From JBGTLU01 sp041743935 (lineage in GTDB: Bacteria; Bacteroidota; Bacteroidia; Sphingobacteriales; Sphingobacteriaceae), in assembly GCA_041743935.1 (NCBI GenBank), contig JBGTLU010000005.1:62001-126000 (forward strand): a stretch of 64,000 nucleotides of DNA. Reading direction: 5' to 3'. A program made the position numbers and the translations under genes. Shown here piece after piece: positions 36,177 through 45,771 of this stretch. The number at the start of each line of letters is the position of its first letter. The first letter of the stretch is position 1. The notes below the pieces were generated by a model, which saw only the letters and a program-made list of their open reading frames with translations, did no database searches and had not been told where the DNA came from.

Positions 36177-36243
36177 TATTTGTTGCAGACAATGAAATGG
36201 TTAAAAATTAAGGCTATTTGTGTAAGGAAATCCAGTTATACAA

Positions 36244-37197
36244 TTATATATCACCGTATGCTTTCAAAATTTTCCTCACCAGTTTATGTCTTACAACGTC
36301 ATCACCATTTAGATGGATGATATCAATATTATCTATGTCTTTCAATATTTCTATAGCATGTGGCAAACCAGACATTTGTTTTTTGGGTAAATCAATTTGT
36401 GTGATATCTCCGGTAACAATAAACTTTGCCGATGGCCCCATGCGCGTTAAAAACATTTTAAGTTGCATATCGGTGGCATTTTGTGCTTCATCTAAAATAA
36501 CAAATGCATTATCCAAAGTTCTGCCGCGCATAAATGCTAATGGAGCAATTTCGATGGTCCGATTTTCTAAATAGACTTTTAGTTTTTCTGCCGGTATCAT
36601 ATCATCCAACGCATCATATAATGGTCGTAAATAAGGATCAATTTTTTCTTTTAAGTCTCCTGGTAAAAAACCTAAATTTTCTCCAGCTTCTACCGCCGGA
36701 CGAGTAAGGATAATTCGTTTAATTTCTTTGTTTTTTAATGCTCTTACAGCAAGTGCAACTGCGGTATAGGTTTTACCAGTTCCTGCAGGTCCAATTGCAA
36801 AGATTATATCATTGGTTAGTGCAGATTGAACCATACGACGTTGATTCACACTTCTGGCTCTAACCATGATGCCATTTGGCCCAAAAACTATCACTTCATC
36901 GTTTGATGCAGTTTTAGAATCAGTAACAGGAATAGAATGATTTAACTCAATGCCTAAAATACTATCAAAATCATTGGCAGCAATGGTATTAAATTTTTCA
37001 AGATGATTGGTTATTCGTTGAAAGAGATCAGAAAAAATCGCAATCTCTTTATCATCTCCAAGTACTTTCACCTCAGAGCCTCTTGCTACTATTTTTAATT
37101 TTGGAAACTTCTTTTTTAGAATTTCAAAATGCTCATTATTAGGCCCCCACAGCGTAGCAGGATTCAATGAGTCGAGCGTGATTAATACTTCGTTCAA
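36244..37197 (-). CDS. PhoH-like ATPase (YbeZ type)
   Basis: A 317-residue cytosolic P-loop ATPase of the PhoH/YbeZ family, linked in other bacteria to ribosome assembly and rRNA processing with YbeY. Walker A is GPAGTGKTYTAVALAV and Walker B is NAFVILDEAQNAT; RPAVEAGENLGFLPGD and VTGDITQIDLP are family motifs. A KH-like segment precedes the ATPase core. The start must be TTG (37197): an in-frame stop lies six codons upstream and no ATG intervenes. Confidence 0.93.
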   Translation of the reverse strand: MNEVLITLDSLNPATLWGPNNEHFEILKKKFPKLKIVARGSEVKVLGDDKEIAIFSDLFQRITNHLEKFNTIAANDFDSILGIELNHSIPVTDSKTASNDEVIVFGPNGIMVRARSVNQRRMVQSALTNDIIFAIGPAGTGKTYTAVALAVRALKNKEIKRIILTRPAVEAGENLGFLPGDLKEKIDPYLRPLYDALDDMIPAEKLKVYLENRTIEIAPLAFMRGRTLDNAFVILDEAQNATDMQLKMFLTRMGPSAKFIVTGDITQIDLPKKQMSGLPHAIEILKDIDNIDIIHLNGDDVVRHKLVRKILKAYGDI

Positions 37198-37283
37198 ATT
37201 ATATATGTTTTAACTGCTTTGTTCGGCTAAAAATACAATATTTGTACACTAAACTACAAGTTAAAAAAGATATTTAATTTAGA

Positions 37284-38066
37284 ATGACAATCATAACTTT
37301 AACCACAGATCTTGGCGACAAAGATTTTTACCAAAGTGCATTGAAAGGCTCCATTCTAAATCAATTACCTACGGTAAATATCATTGATATCTCACACAAC
37401 ATTGCTTTATTTGATATTGCACAAGCGGCTTTTACTGTACGGAATTCGTATAAATTCTTTCCCAAAGGTACGGTACATGTTATTGGGGTGGATACAGGAT
37501 ATACATCTAAACCAAAATATTTAGCCTTAGCATCTGATGGACATTATTTTGTTGGGCCAGACAATGGCATTTTTTCTTTACTTTTTGATAAAGATCCAAC
37601 AAAAATTGTAGAAATTACCTTACAAATTAATGCAGAAACACCACATTTTCCAATCAAGGATATCTTTGTAAAAGCAGCTTGTCATTTAGCTAACGGTGGC
37701 ACCTTAGATGTATTGGGAAAACAGATTTCAGATGTAAACAGAAGAGGAATATTACAACCTACAAATGATAAACAATATATCTTAGGCAGTGTAATTTATG
37801 TTGATTCTTTTGAAAACGTAATCACCAATATATCCAAAGAACTTTTTAACCGAATTAGAAAAAACCGCAGTTTTGAAATTTCATTCAAAAGAAACGAGAG
37901 TATTACTAGTATAAGTAAGTTATATAACGATGTACCAGAAGGAGAAAAACTTTGCTTATTTGGCTTAAGTAACTACTTAGAAATAGCAATTAATAAGGGA
38001 AATGCAGCCGGATTATTGGGCTTAAAATTAGGAGACAGTGTAAGAATTGAGTTTTATGATCAATAG
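37284..38066 (+). CDS. SAM hydroxide adenosyltransferase (DUF62 family)
   Basis: A 260-residue enzyme of the chlorinase/fluorinase-like DUF62 family. Most members hydrolyse S-adenosylmethionine to adenosine and methionine using hydroxide. The start MTIITLTTDLGDKDFYQSALKG contains the family's T-D-x-G motif, and VHVIGVDTGYTS, FVGPDNGIFS and VIYVDSFENVITNI are typical. The physiological purpose is unclear. It overlaps the following monooxygenase-like gene by 11 bases. Confidence 0.9.
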   Translation: MTIITLTTDLGDKDFYQSALKGSILNQLPTVNIIDISHNIALFDIAQAAFTVRNSYKFFPKGTVHVIGVDTGYTSKPKYLALASDGHYFVGPDNGIFSLLFDKDPTKIVEITLQINAETPHFPIKDIFVKAACHLANGGTLDVLGKQISDVNRRGILQPTNDKQYILGSVIYVDSFENVITNISKELFNRIRKNRSFEISFKRNESITSISKLYNDVPEGEKLCLFGLSNYLEIAINKGNAAGLLGLKLGDSVRIEFYDQ

Positions 38067-38349
38067 AGTTGTAAATATGTCTTTTCACGAGGAAAACGTG
38101 GAAGAGTTTTTATCCATTTTTAATTCAAGTAAAGAACGTATTAGAGCTGTTGAAGGGTGCTTGCATTTAGAGCTATGGAAAGATATAGATAATCCAAACA
38201 AGTTCTCAACCTATAGTAAATGGCAAAATACAGAAAGCCTTAACAAATACCGAAGCTCTGAATTTTTTAAAGCGACATGGGCAAAAACAAAAGTCTTGTT
38301 CGATGCAAAACCAATAGCTACGAGTTTTAGTCAGCAAATTGTAATTTAA
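38056..38349 (+). CDS. ABM-family (antibiotic biosynthesis monooxygenase-like) protein
   Basis: A 97-residue single-domain dimeric alpha/beta barrel protein. INRVVNMSFHEENVEEFL, then GCLHLELWKDIDNP and FSTYSKWQNTESLNKY are typical of the ABM/YgiN fold, whose members include quinol monooxygenases and heme-degrading enzymes. The substrate is unknown. ATG 38056 is used rather than TTG 38047. It overlaps the DUF62 gene by 11 bases, so the two are translationally coupled. Confidence 0.82.
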   Translation: MINRVVNMSFHEENVEEFLSIFNSSKERIRAVEGCLHLELWKDIDNPNKFSTYSKWQNTESLNKYRSSEFFKATWAKTKVLFDAKPIATSFSQQIVI

Positions 38350-38393
38350 TGCATTAAAACTGAAACAGCCTACATCAAATTTTGTTAAAAATG

Positions 38394-38401
38394 TATCTTT
38401 G
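38394..38401 (+). promoter_or_regulatory. -7 box of the ABC exporter gene
   Basis: TATCTTTG matches TAnnTTTG and ends 17 bases before the ATG at 38419. Confidence 0.45.
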
Positions 38402-38418
38402 CCACCTAAACAGAAAAT

Positions 38419-40236
38419 ATGGCGCGTGCCCGTTTAAATAGTAGTAATCCGGTTGAAAAAGAGTTGCCTAAGGCGAAAATTAATAAACAAAGTCTTAAAA
38501 ATCTTCTCGTACTCTATAAATATTTAAAACCACACAGAGTAAAATTCTTTCTTGGATTATCGTTTCTATTGATTTCTACTCTTGCTTTTTTACTGATTCC
38601 AAGCTACTTAGGTCAATTAATTGATGCTGCTAAAGAACCACTTAAAAAGGGCGATTTCTCCGAAATTGATAAAATAGCATTGGGTTTATTTGGGATTTTA
38701 ACTGTCCAAGCCTTATTTTCTTATTTCAGAATTCAATGGTTTGTACAAGTAGCAGAGCGGGTTTTGGCAGCTATCCGAAAAGATACTTACTCCAGATTAA
38801 TTACATTACCTATGTCTTTTTTTGCTCAACGAAGAGTTGGAGAATTACATAGTAGAATATCTTCTGATTTATCTCAAATACAGGATACTTTAACTACTAC
38901 AACTGCAGAATTTCTTAGGCAATTCATTATTTTCATAGGTGGTACCATCGCTTTATCCTTAGTATCAGGGAAACTAACCTTGTTAATGCTATCTATTTTT
39001 CCGGTACTTATTATAGTTGCCATTGTTTTCGGAAGATTTATTAGAAAACTTTCACGCAAAGCACAAGATAAATTGGCCGAATCTAATACCGTTGTAGAAG
39101 AAACATTGCAAGGAATAGCCAGTGTAAAAGCATTTGTAAAAGAGCAATTTGAAACAAACAGATATACCAATAGCATTAACGAAGTAGTTAAACTTGCCTT
39201 AAGAGGCGCACGTTATCGCGGGGCTTTTGTCTCTTTCATCACATTAGGTTTGTTTGGTGCAATCGTTGCTGTTCTTTGGTACGGATCCAGACTGGTTTAT
39301 ACCAACGAAATTAGTATTGGACAACTTACTTCTTTTATGCTCTATTCTACATTTGTTGGTGCATCCATGGGTGGTTTTGCTGAGCTATTTGCTCAAATTC
39401 AAAAATCATTAGGTGCAACAGAACGTGTTATTGAGATTTTGAACGAAAAAGGAGAAGACTTAGATCTATCAAAATCATCTGATATCACCAAAAAAATAAG
39501 CGGTTCCGTTTCGTTTGAAAACGTACAATTTGCCTACCCCTCCAGATCTGAAATTACAGTATTAAACAATGTGAATTTTGATGTAAAAACTGGCGAAAGA
39601 GTAGCCATAGTTGGCCCGAGTGGTGCCGGAAAATCTACCATATCCGCTATATTATTACGTTTTTATAAGCCAGATTCTGGTAACATTAGATTTGATGGCA
39701 TAAATGCCGATAACTATACTTTAACTGATATTAGAAACCAAATTGCTATTGTACCACAAGATGTAATATTGTTTGGTGGAACCATACAAGAAAACATTGC
39801 TTATGGCAGTTTAAATGGCAGCAATGAGGAAATAATCCAAGCAGCAAAAAGAGCAAACGCTCATGATTTTATCATGAGTTTTCCGGAAGGGTACGAAACC
39901 ATTGTTGGTGAACGTGGGGTAAAACTATCTGGTGGACAACGGCAACGTGTGGCCATTGCAAGAGCATTATTAAAAGACCCTGCCATTTTAATATTAGACG
40001 AAGCTACTAGCTCTCTCGACTCCGAATCGGAAAGATTAGTGCAAGAAGCCTTAGAAGAATTAATGAAAAACCGCACCTCCATCATCATAGCACATCGTTT
40101 ATCTACCATCCGCGAAGCGGATAAAATTATTGTATTAGATAAGGGACATGTAGTAGAGAGCGGTAGCCACGAAGAATTAATTCTGAACGAAAATGGGCTT
40201 TATAAGTATTTAAGTGGATTGCAGTTTGAATACTAA
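38419..40236 (+). CDS. ABC exporter, fused permease-ATPase (MsbA/type-IV ABC class)
   Basis: A 605-residue half-transporter. Six membrane helices (about residues 40-320) precede the ATPase domain, which has Walker A VGPSGAGKST, the Q-loop in IAIVPQDVILFGG, signature LSGGQRQRVAIARALL, Walker B ILILDEATSSLD and the H-loop IIAHRLSTI. It would work as a homodimer in the inner membrane. Lipids, lipopolysaccharide core, peptides or drugs are all possible substrates. Its stop interlocks with the convergent gene at 40233. Confidence 0.93.
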   Translation: MARARLNSSNPVEKELPKAKINKQSLKNLLVLYKYLKPHRVKFFLGLSFLLISTLAFLLIPSYLGQLIDAAKEPLKKGDFSEIDKIALGLFGILTVQALFSYFRIQWFVQVAERVLAAIRKDTYSRLITLPMSFFAQRRVGELHSRISSDLSQIQDTLTTTTAEFLRQFIIFIGGTIALSLVSGKLTLLMLSIFPVLIIVAIVFGRFIRKLSRKAQDKLAESNTVVEETLQGIASVKAFVKEQFETNRYTNSINEVVKLALRGARYRGAFVSFITLGLFGAIVAVLWYGSRLVYTNEISIGQLTSFMLYSTFVGASMGGFAELFAQIQKSLGATERVIEILNEKGEDLDLSKSSDITKKISGSVSFENVQFAYPSRSEITVLNNVNFDVKTGERVAIVGPSGAGKSTISAILLRFYKPDSGNIRFDGINADNYTLTDIRNQIAIVPQDVILFGGTIQENIAYGSLNGSNEEIIQAAKRANAHDFIMSFPEGYETIVGERGVKLSGGQRQRVAIARALLKDPAILILDEATSSLDSESERLVQEALEELMKNRTSIIIAHRLSTIREADKIIVLDKGHVVESGSHEELILNENGLYKYLSGLQFEY

Positions 40237-40745
40237 TCGGTAGAAACTGTAAATATGATACTAGTGGTATAATTTCCTGCTGGTTTGTTTAAAAAATCGG
40301 CCCCACCAAAAGTTCTGTACTCTAAACCCCAAATGGCTGAATCTACAACAACATTGGCTTCATCTACTAATTTTGTATTGGAACTAGATAGGGTTACCCA
40401 ACCAATATTAACACCACCAGCACCTACTGCTCTTATCTGAAAATTACTTACCGGAATAGTTGCACTAGATAAATTATGAGTTAATACCGAGGAAGTTGTC
40501 CTAACATCCACATCATATCTAAATAATGTATTCAATACCGTTACTACATCTAACTGAAGAATAGAACCCCCATTATTGTACGCTTCACCCGAATTAAAAA
40601 CAAAAGTTGGATTTGAAACCACTAATATTCCGATTCTGTTTTCAGTTGCAGCATACTTGGAGTTAAATATTTTAGCTTTTGGCTCATCCGCAAAGACAGA
40701 CAATACAACTAAATTTAAACAAAGGATGGGAAAAAGTTTTTTCAT
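40233..40745 (-). CDS. Secreted beta-sandwich protein, pilin-like (subunit A)
   Basis: A 170-residue secreted protein with signal peptide (MKKLFPILCLNLVVLSVFA). The mature part is beta-rich, with an early FNSGEAYNNGGSILQL block, then IPVSNFQIRA and a C-terminal NKPAGNYTTSIIFTVSTD strand. The same landmarks in the same order occur in the neighbouring protein at 40845, so the two are paralogues. The fold resembles small pilus or coat-protein-U-like sandwiches, but I cannot assign a Pfam family with certainty. ATG 40745 is the start; the ATG at 40781 lies at the edge of the terminator. It is near an usher-like and a PapD-like gene. Confidence 0.7.
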   Translation of the reverse strand: MKKLFPILCLNLVVLSVFADEPKAKIFNSKYAATENRIGILVVSNPTFVFNSGEAYNNGGSILQLDVVTVLNTLFRYDVDVRTTSSVLTHNLSSATIPVSNFQIRAVGAGGVNIGWVTLSSSNTKLVDEANVVVDSAIWGLEYRTFGGADFLNKPAGNYTTSIIFTVSTD

Positions 40746-40780
40746 TATAGACTTGTACGAAAATAAGAAAAAAAGTTGCA

Positions 40781-40814
40781 AAAAAAACCCGATGAATATT
40801 TATTCATCGGGTTT
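40781..40814 (-). terminator. Terminator between the two secreted-subunit genes
   Basis: A perfect 14-bp stem (AAACCCGATGAATA / TATTCATCGGGTTT) with a tight 2-base loop. On the minus strand it is followed by a run of eight T. It ends the 41345-40845 transcript, so the two subunit genes are not simply one operon. Confidence 0.88.
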
Positions 40815-40844
40815 CAAACGAAATTGAAAAATCAATTAAAATTT

Positions 40845-41345
40845 TTAGTCAACAGAAACAGTATAGGTTAATGTAGCTACGTAAGCACCCGCTGGCTTGC
40901 CAATGAAAGCAGAACCTCCTGCTGTAGCGTACGTTAAATTTAATGCACGTAAAATACCAGCAGTACCTTCATTTACAACTTGTTGTGGAGTTGTAGATAA
41001 TGCTACTGGGCTTATCGCATCGCCTCCAGCATTGGTTACTTGTACTGTAAAATTACTTACCGGAATTTCGTTAGTTAAGAATGCTAAATTTGCAGTTGCT
41101 GAACTAACAGATAAATCAAATGGCATATTGGAACTAACGATTAAAGTCCCGGTTTCGTTAACTGTTAAACCATTATTATAGTGATCTGCGGTAGTAAACA
41201 AGAAAATAGGTGCTGAAGTACTTACAACTGTAATTACATCTGTTAAAGTTGCTGTTAACACTGCTGTACCTGTTAATTGAGCTTTTGCTTGACCACCAAA
41301 GAAAACTAAAGCTAATAATGAGATTGAGAAGATAATTTTTTTCAT
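40845..41345 (-). CDS. Secreted beta-sandwich protein, pilin-like (subunit B)
   Basis: A 166-residue secreted protein with a signal peptide ending near AKAQ. Right after cleavage comes TGTAVLTATLTDVITVVS, an alternating polar/apolar stretch such as a donor strand would have. The TTADHYNNGLTVNETGTLIVSS, IPVSNFTVQV and C-terminal GKPAGAYVATLTYTVSVD landmarks match the paralogue at 40233. It is divergent from the usher-like gene across 109 bases and likely an abundant surface or fibre subunit. The function is inferred from context only. Confidence 0.72.
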   Translation of the reverse strand: MKKIIFSISLLALVFFGGQAKAQLTGTAVLTATLTDVITVVSTSAPIFLFTTADHYNNGLTVNETGTLIVSSNMPFDLSVSSATANLAFLTNEIPVSNFTVQVTNAGGDAISPVALSTTPQQVVNEGTAGILRALNLTYATAGGSAFIGKPAGAYVATLTYTVSVD

Positions 41346-41454
41346 AATTTTTAAATTTGGATTAACACGTTTTCGTCTTTGTACTTTATTTGTAGCGTAA
41401 TGGTTACATAATTTTTAAAAAATAATATATGTAACTACATTACCATGCTTTCGT

Positions 41455-44241
41455 ATGAAACAGGCAATTAGTTTATTAACTATGAAAAATAAGATTCTAT
41501 TTATTTGCTTGATTATGAGTGTATCAATAAGTATGATGAATTCATTGCACGCTCAAAACCTATCTGCTCAATTTATTGAATCTAACATTAAGACAGAATC
41601 TGGTACTACTGCAAATGCCTTTATAAAACTTAAAAACAAATCTTCCTCTGTTGCGAGTTTTAATTTAATTAAACTAGAAAACTCCAAAAGCTTTAATTTT
41701 TCTAATCGTTACATAAATAACTATGAAATACCTGCCAACGACTCTTTATTAATACCTATTCGTGTAATCATACCAAGCCAAATACCGGGTAATACTCCAC
41801 TAACTGTTACTGCAGTTATACGTACGACTCAAAACAACAAATCAGAAGAAATACAATTATCTGCTAACATTGAAGTAATTGAAACTATAAATGTAAGAGC
41901 ACAAGTACCAATATCTAATGTGTTTTATTACATTGAAGAAAATAGAATTGAAATAAATGTAGAAATTTCAAATAAAGGAAATTCCACCCGAACACTATTA
42001 TTCAATTTTAGAACGCCAAACAACATCATCTTAGAAAATCCAATAAAATCTATTCGGCTAGGCAATAGAAAAGATACGATTGTGAATTTTCAATTTTATA
42101 TTTTAAAATCCAACCAGTTAGCTTTAAATGATTACATAAGTTTTAGGCTTTCAGATAGTGTATCCAACAAACAATATACTTTTATACCCATTGCTTTAAG
42201 AGAAATAAGTAGTATAAAAAGGTTTAGCGAGCCATCTGTACAAAGAAAACAAGACAATAGATTAGATTTATCTTATTATTCAAATTCACAAATACAACCA
42301 TATTTATTATTAACCGGAGGTGGATATTATAACGGGAATCAGTATCGGTTAGATTATAACTTTCAAATGTATTATTCCGACCAGGTTTTTGGTAACCAAA
42401 ATAACTATACATTAAGAAATGCCAGATTAAATTATGAATCCGATAAATTTTCAATATCACTAGGCGACCAGTTTGCAAATGTTGAGAAAAGTGTCATTGG
42501 AAAAGGAGGAAGTTTTAAAACCAAAGTTTCGCAAAATATTTCCATTGGAGGAGGATATTCTAAAAATCAATTATATCGATTTTTTTTAAACGCCCCTGAG
42601 CAAGACATTGATAATTATTTTACCAACTTAACTTTTCAATTTAATAAAAAAAGTGCCGTTAGTTTATACTATACCAGAACAAACGATGGTTTTATGGGCG
42701 TAAACAGTGATTTGGCATACATAGAATTAGACGCTAAAAATAATCCGTTACAACAGTTTAAATTCGGAGTTGGTTATTCGTTTGAGAAATACAGTAAGGG
42801 CGGAAACTTTACTAAAGACGGATATGCTGGAAGATTAGAATATAGATTCAACAATGGTAAAATTCAATTCATGAGCCAAAATTATTACAGTACTAATAAT
42901 TATAACGGATCGGACAGAGGAATTGCAAACATAACCCAAGATTTATTATTTAATATCGCCAGAGGTTTGAACATTGGGGCTGAATATCAGTTCAGAAAAA
43001 TGAACCCGGAAAGATATTTTGTAGGTGTATTGCAAGCAAATTATGACTATAGCAATCATCTAGCAGGATTCCAGATTCAATATCGAAAAACCGGATTAGC
43101 ACTTTCCATTAAACCAGTTATCACTAAAGATAGAGTGATAGATCCATTAATTTTACCCTCTAACATAGCTGTTTATCGCTCAGAAGGGAAGAGATTAATT
43201 TTTAATAATTTAATAAGTAGAGGCAAACACAACATAACGATTCGGGCAGATGTAGGTTATATAAACTCCGAACAAGGAATAGATAATACCTTTACATCTC
43301 AATATTCTGTTGGGTACAATTACGGAAGACTTGGATTTAATTTAATCGTTAATCAAGGTCCGTATTATGTACAAGAGCAAATTAGCTTTTTAAGCAGAAG
43401 ATCATATAGAGAATCTTTTTTTGTAACACCAAACTTTGGTTTTTCTTTGCTTAACAAGAGGTTAGATTTATCTTTTTCTGGACTATACAGAATTGACAAC
43501 CAACTTAGTTCAGATTTTTATTCTTTAACGGCCTCACCTTCTATAGTGTTTAACAGATTTAGATTAAATTTTTCTGCCAATTATAACAAGATCTTCAATT
43601 TTACCAACATAAATTACCGAGTAGGCTTAGAGCGAAACTTTGCCAAACCTCCCCGCCCCCAACACAATCTGGAACTAAACTTTTATGAAGATAAAAATCA
43701 GAATGGGAAATGGGATAAAGACGAAAGAGGTATACCCAATGTATTGGTTAACATAAACGGCAATAATTTGGTATCAGACCAAAATGGTAAAATCACGTTT
43801 AAAAAACTACCACGTTCTACTTATCCTGTTTCAATATATCAACACTACAGGTTATACCCGTTCGAAAGAGCCTTTAACATAACCTTAGATGAAAGTAAAA
43901 CGATAAATATACCAATGTTTATTGGTGGTAGCATAAGCGGAAAATTAAACATTACTCGTGCAAAATTTTCTGAAATAGATAATCTACGACTAAACGGAGT
44001 AACCATTACCGCTGCAGCAGCAAATGGCGAAAAATTTACGGTTCAAACCAATGCACAAGGCGAGTTTAACTTCACTCTACCTCTAAATAATTATACTCTA
44101 TTTATTGATGACGAAACCTTTAAAAGCTACTTTATAATAAGCAACCCAAATATTTTGGTAGATATTAAAGATAGTAACGAACAAGAATTTGTGTTTAAAT
44201 TAACTGAAAAAGGAAGAAACGTTAACATTAAGAGATTTTAA
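41455..44241 (+). CDS. Usher-like outer-membrane barrel protein
   Basis: A 928-residue secreted protein. After a signal peptide (ending near LHAQ; ATG 41482 is an alternative start) come two immunoglobulin-like beta domains (about 35-245). A long Tyr/Asn-rich alternating region follows (about 255-740) that reads as a large outer-membrane barrel. Two C-terminal beta domains end it. The first starts FYEDKNQNGKWDKDERGIPN, a calcium-loop-like motif as in SdrD-B and in usher C-termini; the second is carboxypeptidase-regulatory-like. This order (periplasmic N-domain, barrel, C-domains) is that of chaperone-usher secretion pores. Homology to FimD/PapC is not evident by eye. Confidence 0.6.
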   Translation: MKQAISLLTMKNKILFICLIMSVSISMMNSLHAQNLSAQFIESNIKTESGTTANAFIKLKNKSSSVASFNLIKLENSKSFNFSNRYINNYEIPANDSLLIPIRVIIPSQIPGNTPLTVTAVIRTTQNNKSEEIQLSANIEVIETINVRAQVPISNVFYYIEENRIEINVEISNKGNSTRTLLFNFRTPNNIILENPIKSIRLGNRKDTIVNFQFYILKSNQLALNDYISFRLSDSVSNKQYTFIPIALREISSIKRFSEPSVQRKQDNRLDLSYYSNSQIQPYLLLTGGGYYNGNQYRLDYNFQMYYSDQVFGNQNNYTLRNARLNYESDKFSISLGDQFANVEKSVIGKGGSFKTKVSQNISIGGGYSKNQLYRFFLNAPEQDIDNYFTNLTFQFNKKSAVSLYYTRTNDGFMGVNSDLAYIELDAKNNPLQQFKFGVGYSFEKYSKGGNFTKDGYAGRLEYRFNNGKIQFMSQNYYSTNNYNGSDRGIANITQDLLFNIARGLNIGAEYQFRKMNPERYFVGVLQANYDYSNHLAGFQIQYRKTGLALSIKPVITKDRVIDPLILPSNIAVYRSEGKRLIFNNLISRGKHNITIRADVGYINSEQGIDNTFTSQYSVGYNYGRLGFNLIVNQGPYYVQEQISFLSRRSYRESFFVTPNFGFSLLNKRLDLSFSGLYRIDNQLSSDFYSLTASPSIVFNRFRLNFSANYNKIFNFTNINYRVGLERNFAKPPRPQHNLELNFYEDKNQNGKWDKDERGIPNVLVNINGNNLVSDQNGKITFKKLPRSTYPVSIYQHYRLYPFERAFNITLDESKTINIPMFIGGSISGKLNITRAKFSEIDNLRLNGVTITAAAANGEKFTVQTNAQGEFNFTLPLNNYTLFIDDETFKSYFIISNPNILVDIKDSNEQEFVFKLTEKGRNVNIKRF

Positions 44242-44282
44242 AACACTTTTTTACTTTCTTTAGTATTTAGATTTTGATGTAA

Positions 44283-45677
44283 CTAAAGTTCAAAAGTCTC
44301 ACCGGCAAATGGCGAGTAAATATTTTGATATCCCAATTTTTTAACTTCTTCGCTTAAGGCATTCATACTTGGCAGTTCACCATGTACAAAAAACAGGTTT
44401 TTAATCTTTTGAGGGGTTTGCTGTTGTATAAATTGAATTAAACCGGTATGGTCTGCATGTCCGCTTAAAATATCCGTTTTTCGGATGGTTGCAAATACCG
44501 CCAATTCTTTTTTGTTTAAAGTAACCATAGATGCTCCATTCAACAATTTATGCCCCAACGTTCCGGGAGCACAAAACCCTATAAATAATATAGTACAATA
44601 ATAATTTTGGATGTTTTGGAACAAATGATCTTGAATTCTGCCCCCTTCTAGCATACCCGCAGAGGAAACAATAATACATGATTGAAGATAACTGGATACT
44701 TGCCTACTATCTTTTAAACTATGTATGTATTGTAAGTTTGCAAAATCAAACTGATCACCACTTCTAGAATAAAATTCTTGAGCCTCTTCATTTAAATAAC
44801 TATAGTATTTTCTGTAAACTTCTGTACTTTGAATGGCCAAGGGACTATCTACAAAAACCCTAACAGGAGGCAATTTACCACTTGAAAATAATTTGTTTAA
44901 AACAAAAATCAAAGATTGTGTTCTTCCAATACTAAATGCAGGAATAATCATTCTGCCTGTTTCATCAATACAACATTCTTTGATAATATTGCCAAGAATT
45001 TCTTCTGCCGATTCGCTGGATTCATGGTATCTGCCACCATAAGTAGATTCACAAATGAGATGGTCTACCTCAGGAAAAGGTTCAGGATCTTGTAAAACCG
45101 GATATCCATATCTCCCTAAATCTCCAGTAAATCCAATGGTTTTTTTTATGCCATCTTCAAGAACAGTAAAAACTACTCCGGCTGCCCCCAATAAATGACC
45201 CATACGTATAAAACGCATGCTAATGAAATCATTTATTTTAAATTCTTTTTGAAAACCTAATGGAAAAAACCTATCGATAGCATCTTGCACATGTTTATGT
45301 AAATAAAGCATGCGATTAGGGGTAGATGCTCCTCTTCTTTTATTCCCCAAGCCGATGGATTTACTCATGGCCACGTTCACAAAATCAGAGAAAAGTAAGG
45401 AAGCTAAATCTGCCGTTGGAGGGGTACAAATAACTTGGCCCCTAAATCCTTGTTTTATTAAATTTGGGATGTTACCACTATGATCTAAATGAGCGTGAGT
45501 AAGTACCACCAAATCAATATCTTCCGGAAAAAACGGGAAGTTATAATTTAGTTCATATATGTCTTTTTTATTTTCATAATCTAATCCGCAATCCACTAAA
45601 ATTTTAAAATTAGAAAACTCTAATAGATGCATACTTCCCGAAACTTGTTCGGCTGCACCCCAGGCTGTAAATCTCAT
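44283..45677 (-). CDS. Beta-CASP metallo-beta-lactamase-fold ribonuclease-like protein
   Basis: A 464-residue cytosolic enzyme. The zinc motif THAHLDHSGNIPNL and later ESTYGGRYHES, then the beta-CASP block and SAGMLEGGRIQDHL and LSGHADHTGLI, identify the MBL-fold RNA-specificity-domain family (CPSF73/RNase J relatives). It probably processes or degrades RNA, though substrates of these bacterial paralogues are poorly known. It lies, on the opposite strand, between the usher-like and PapD-like genes, which may be chance or an insertion into an older cluster. Confidence 0.9.
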   Translation of the reverse strand: MRFTAWGAAEQVSGSMHLLEFSNFKILVDCGLDYENKKDIYELNYNFPFFPEDIDLVVLTHAHLDHSGNIPNLIKQGFRGQVICTPPTADLASLLFSDFVNVAMSKSIGLGNKRRGASTPNRMLYLHKHVQDAIDRFFPLGFQKEFKINDFISMRFIRMGHLLGAAGVVFTVLEDGIKKTIGFTGDLGRYGYPVLQDPEPFPEVDHLICESTYGGRYHESSESAEEILGNIIKECCIDETGRMIIPAFSIGRTQSLIFVLNKLFSSGKLPPVRVFVDSPLAIQSTEVYRKYYSYLNEEAQEFYSRSGDQFDFANLQYIHSLKDSRQVSSYLQSCIIVSSAGMLEGGRIQDHLFQNIQNYYCTILFIGFCAPGTLGHKLLNGASMVTLNKKELAVFATIRKTDILSGHADHTGLIQFIQQQTPQKIKNLFFVHGELPSMNALSEEVKKLGYQNIYSPFAGETFEL

Positions 45678-45771
45678 ATTTACTAGTACTTTTATGTAAC
45701 CAAACTGTATTTATAACGTAAAGTTTGATTATGTTGCAAATAGTGATAAATCCTCTGAATTAACAAATACA

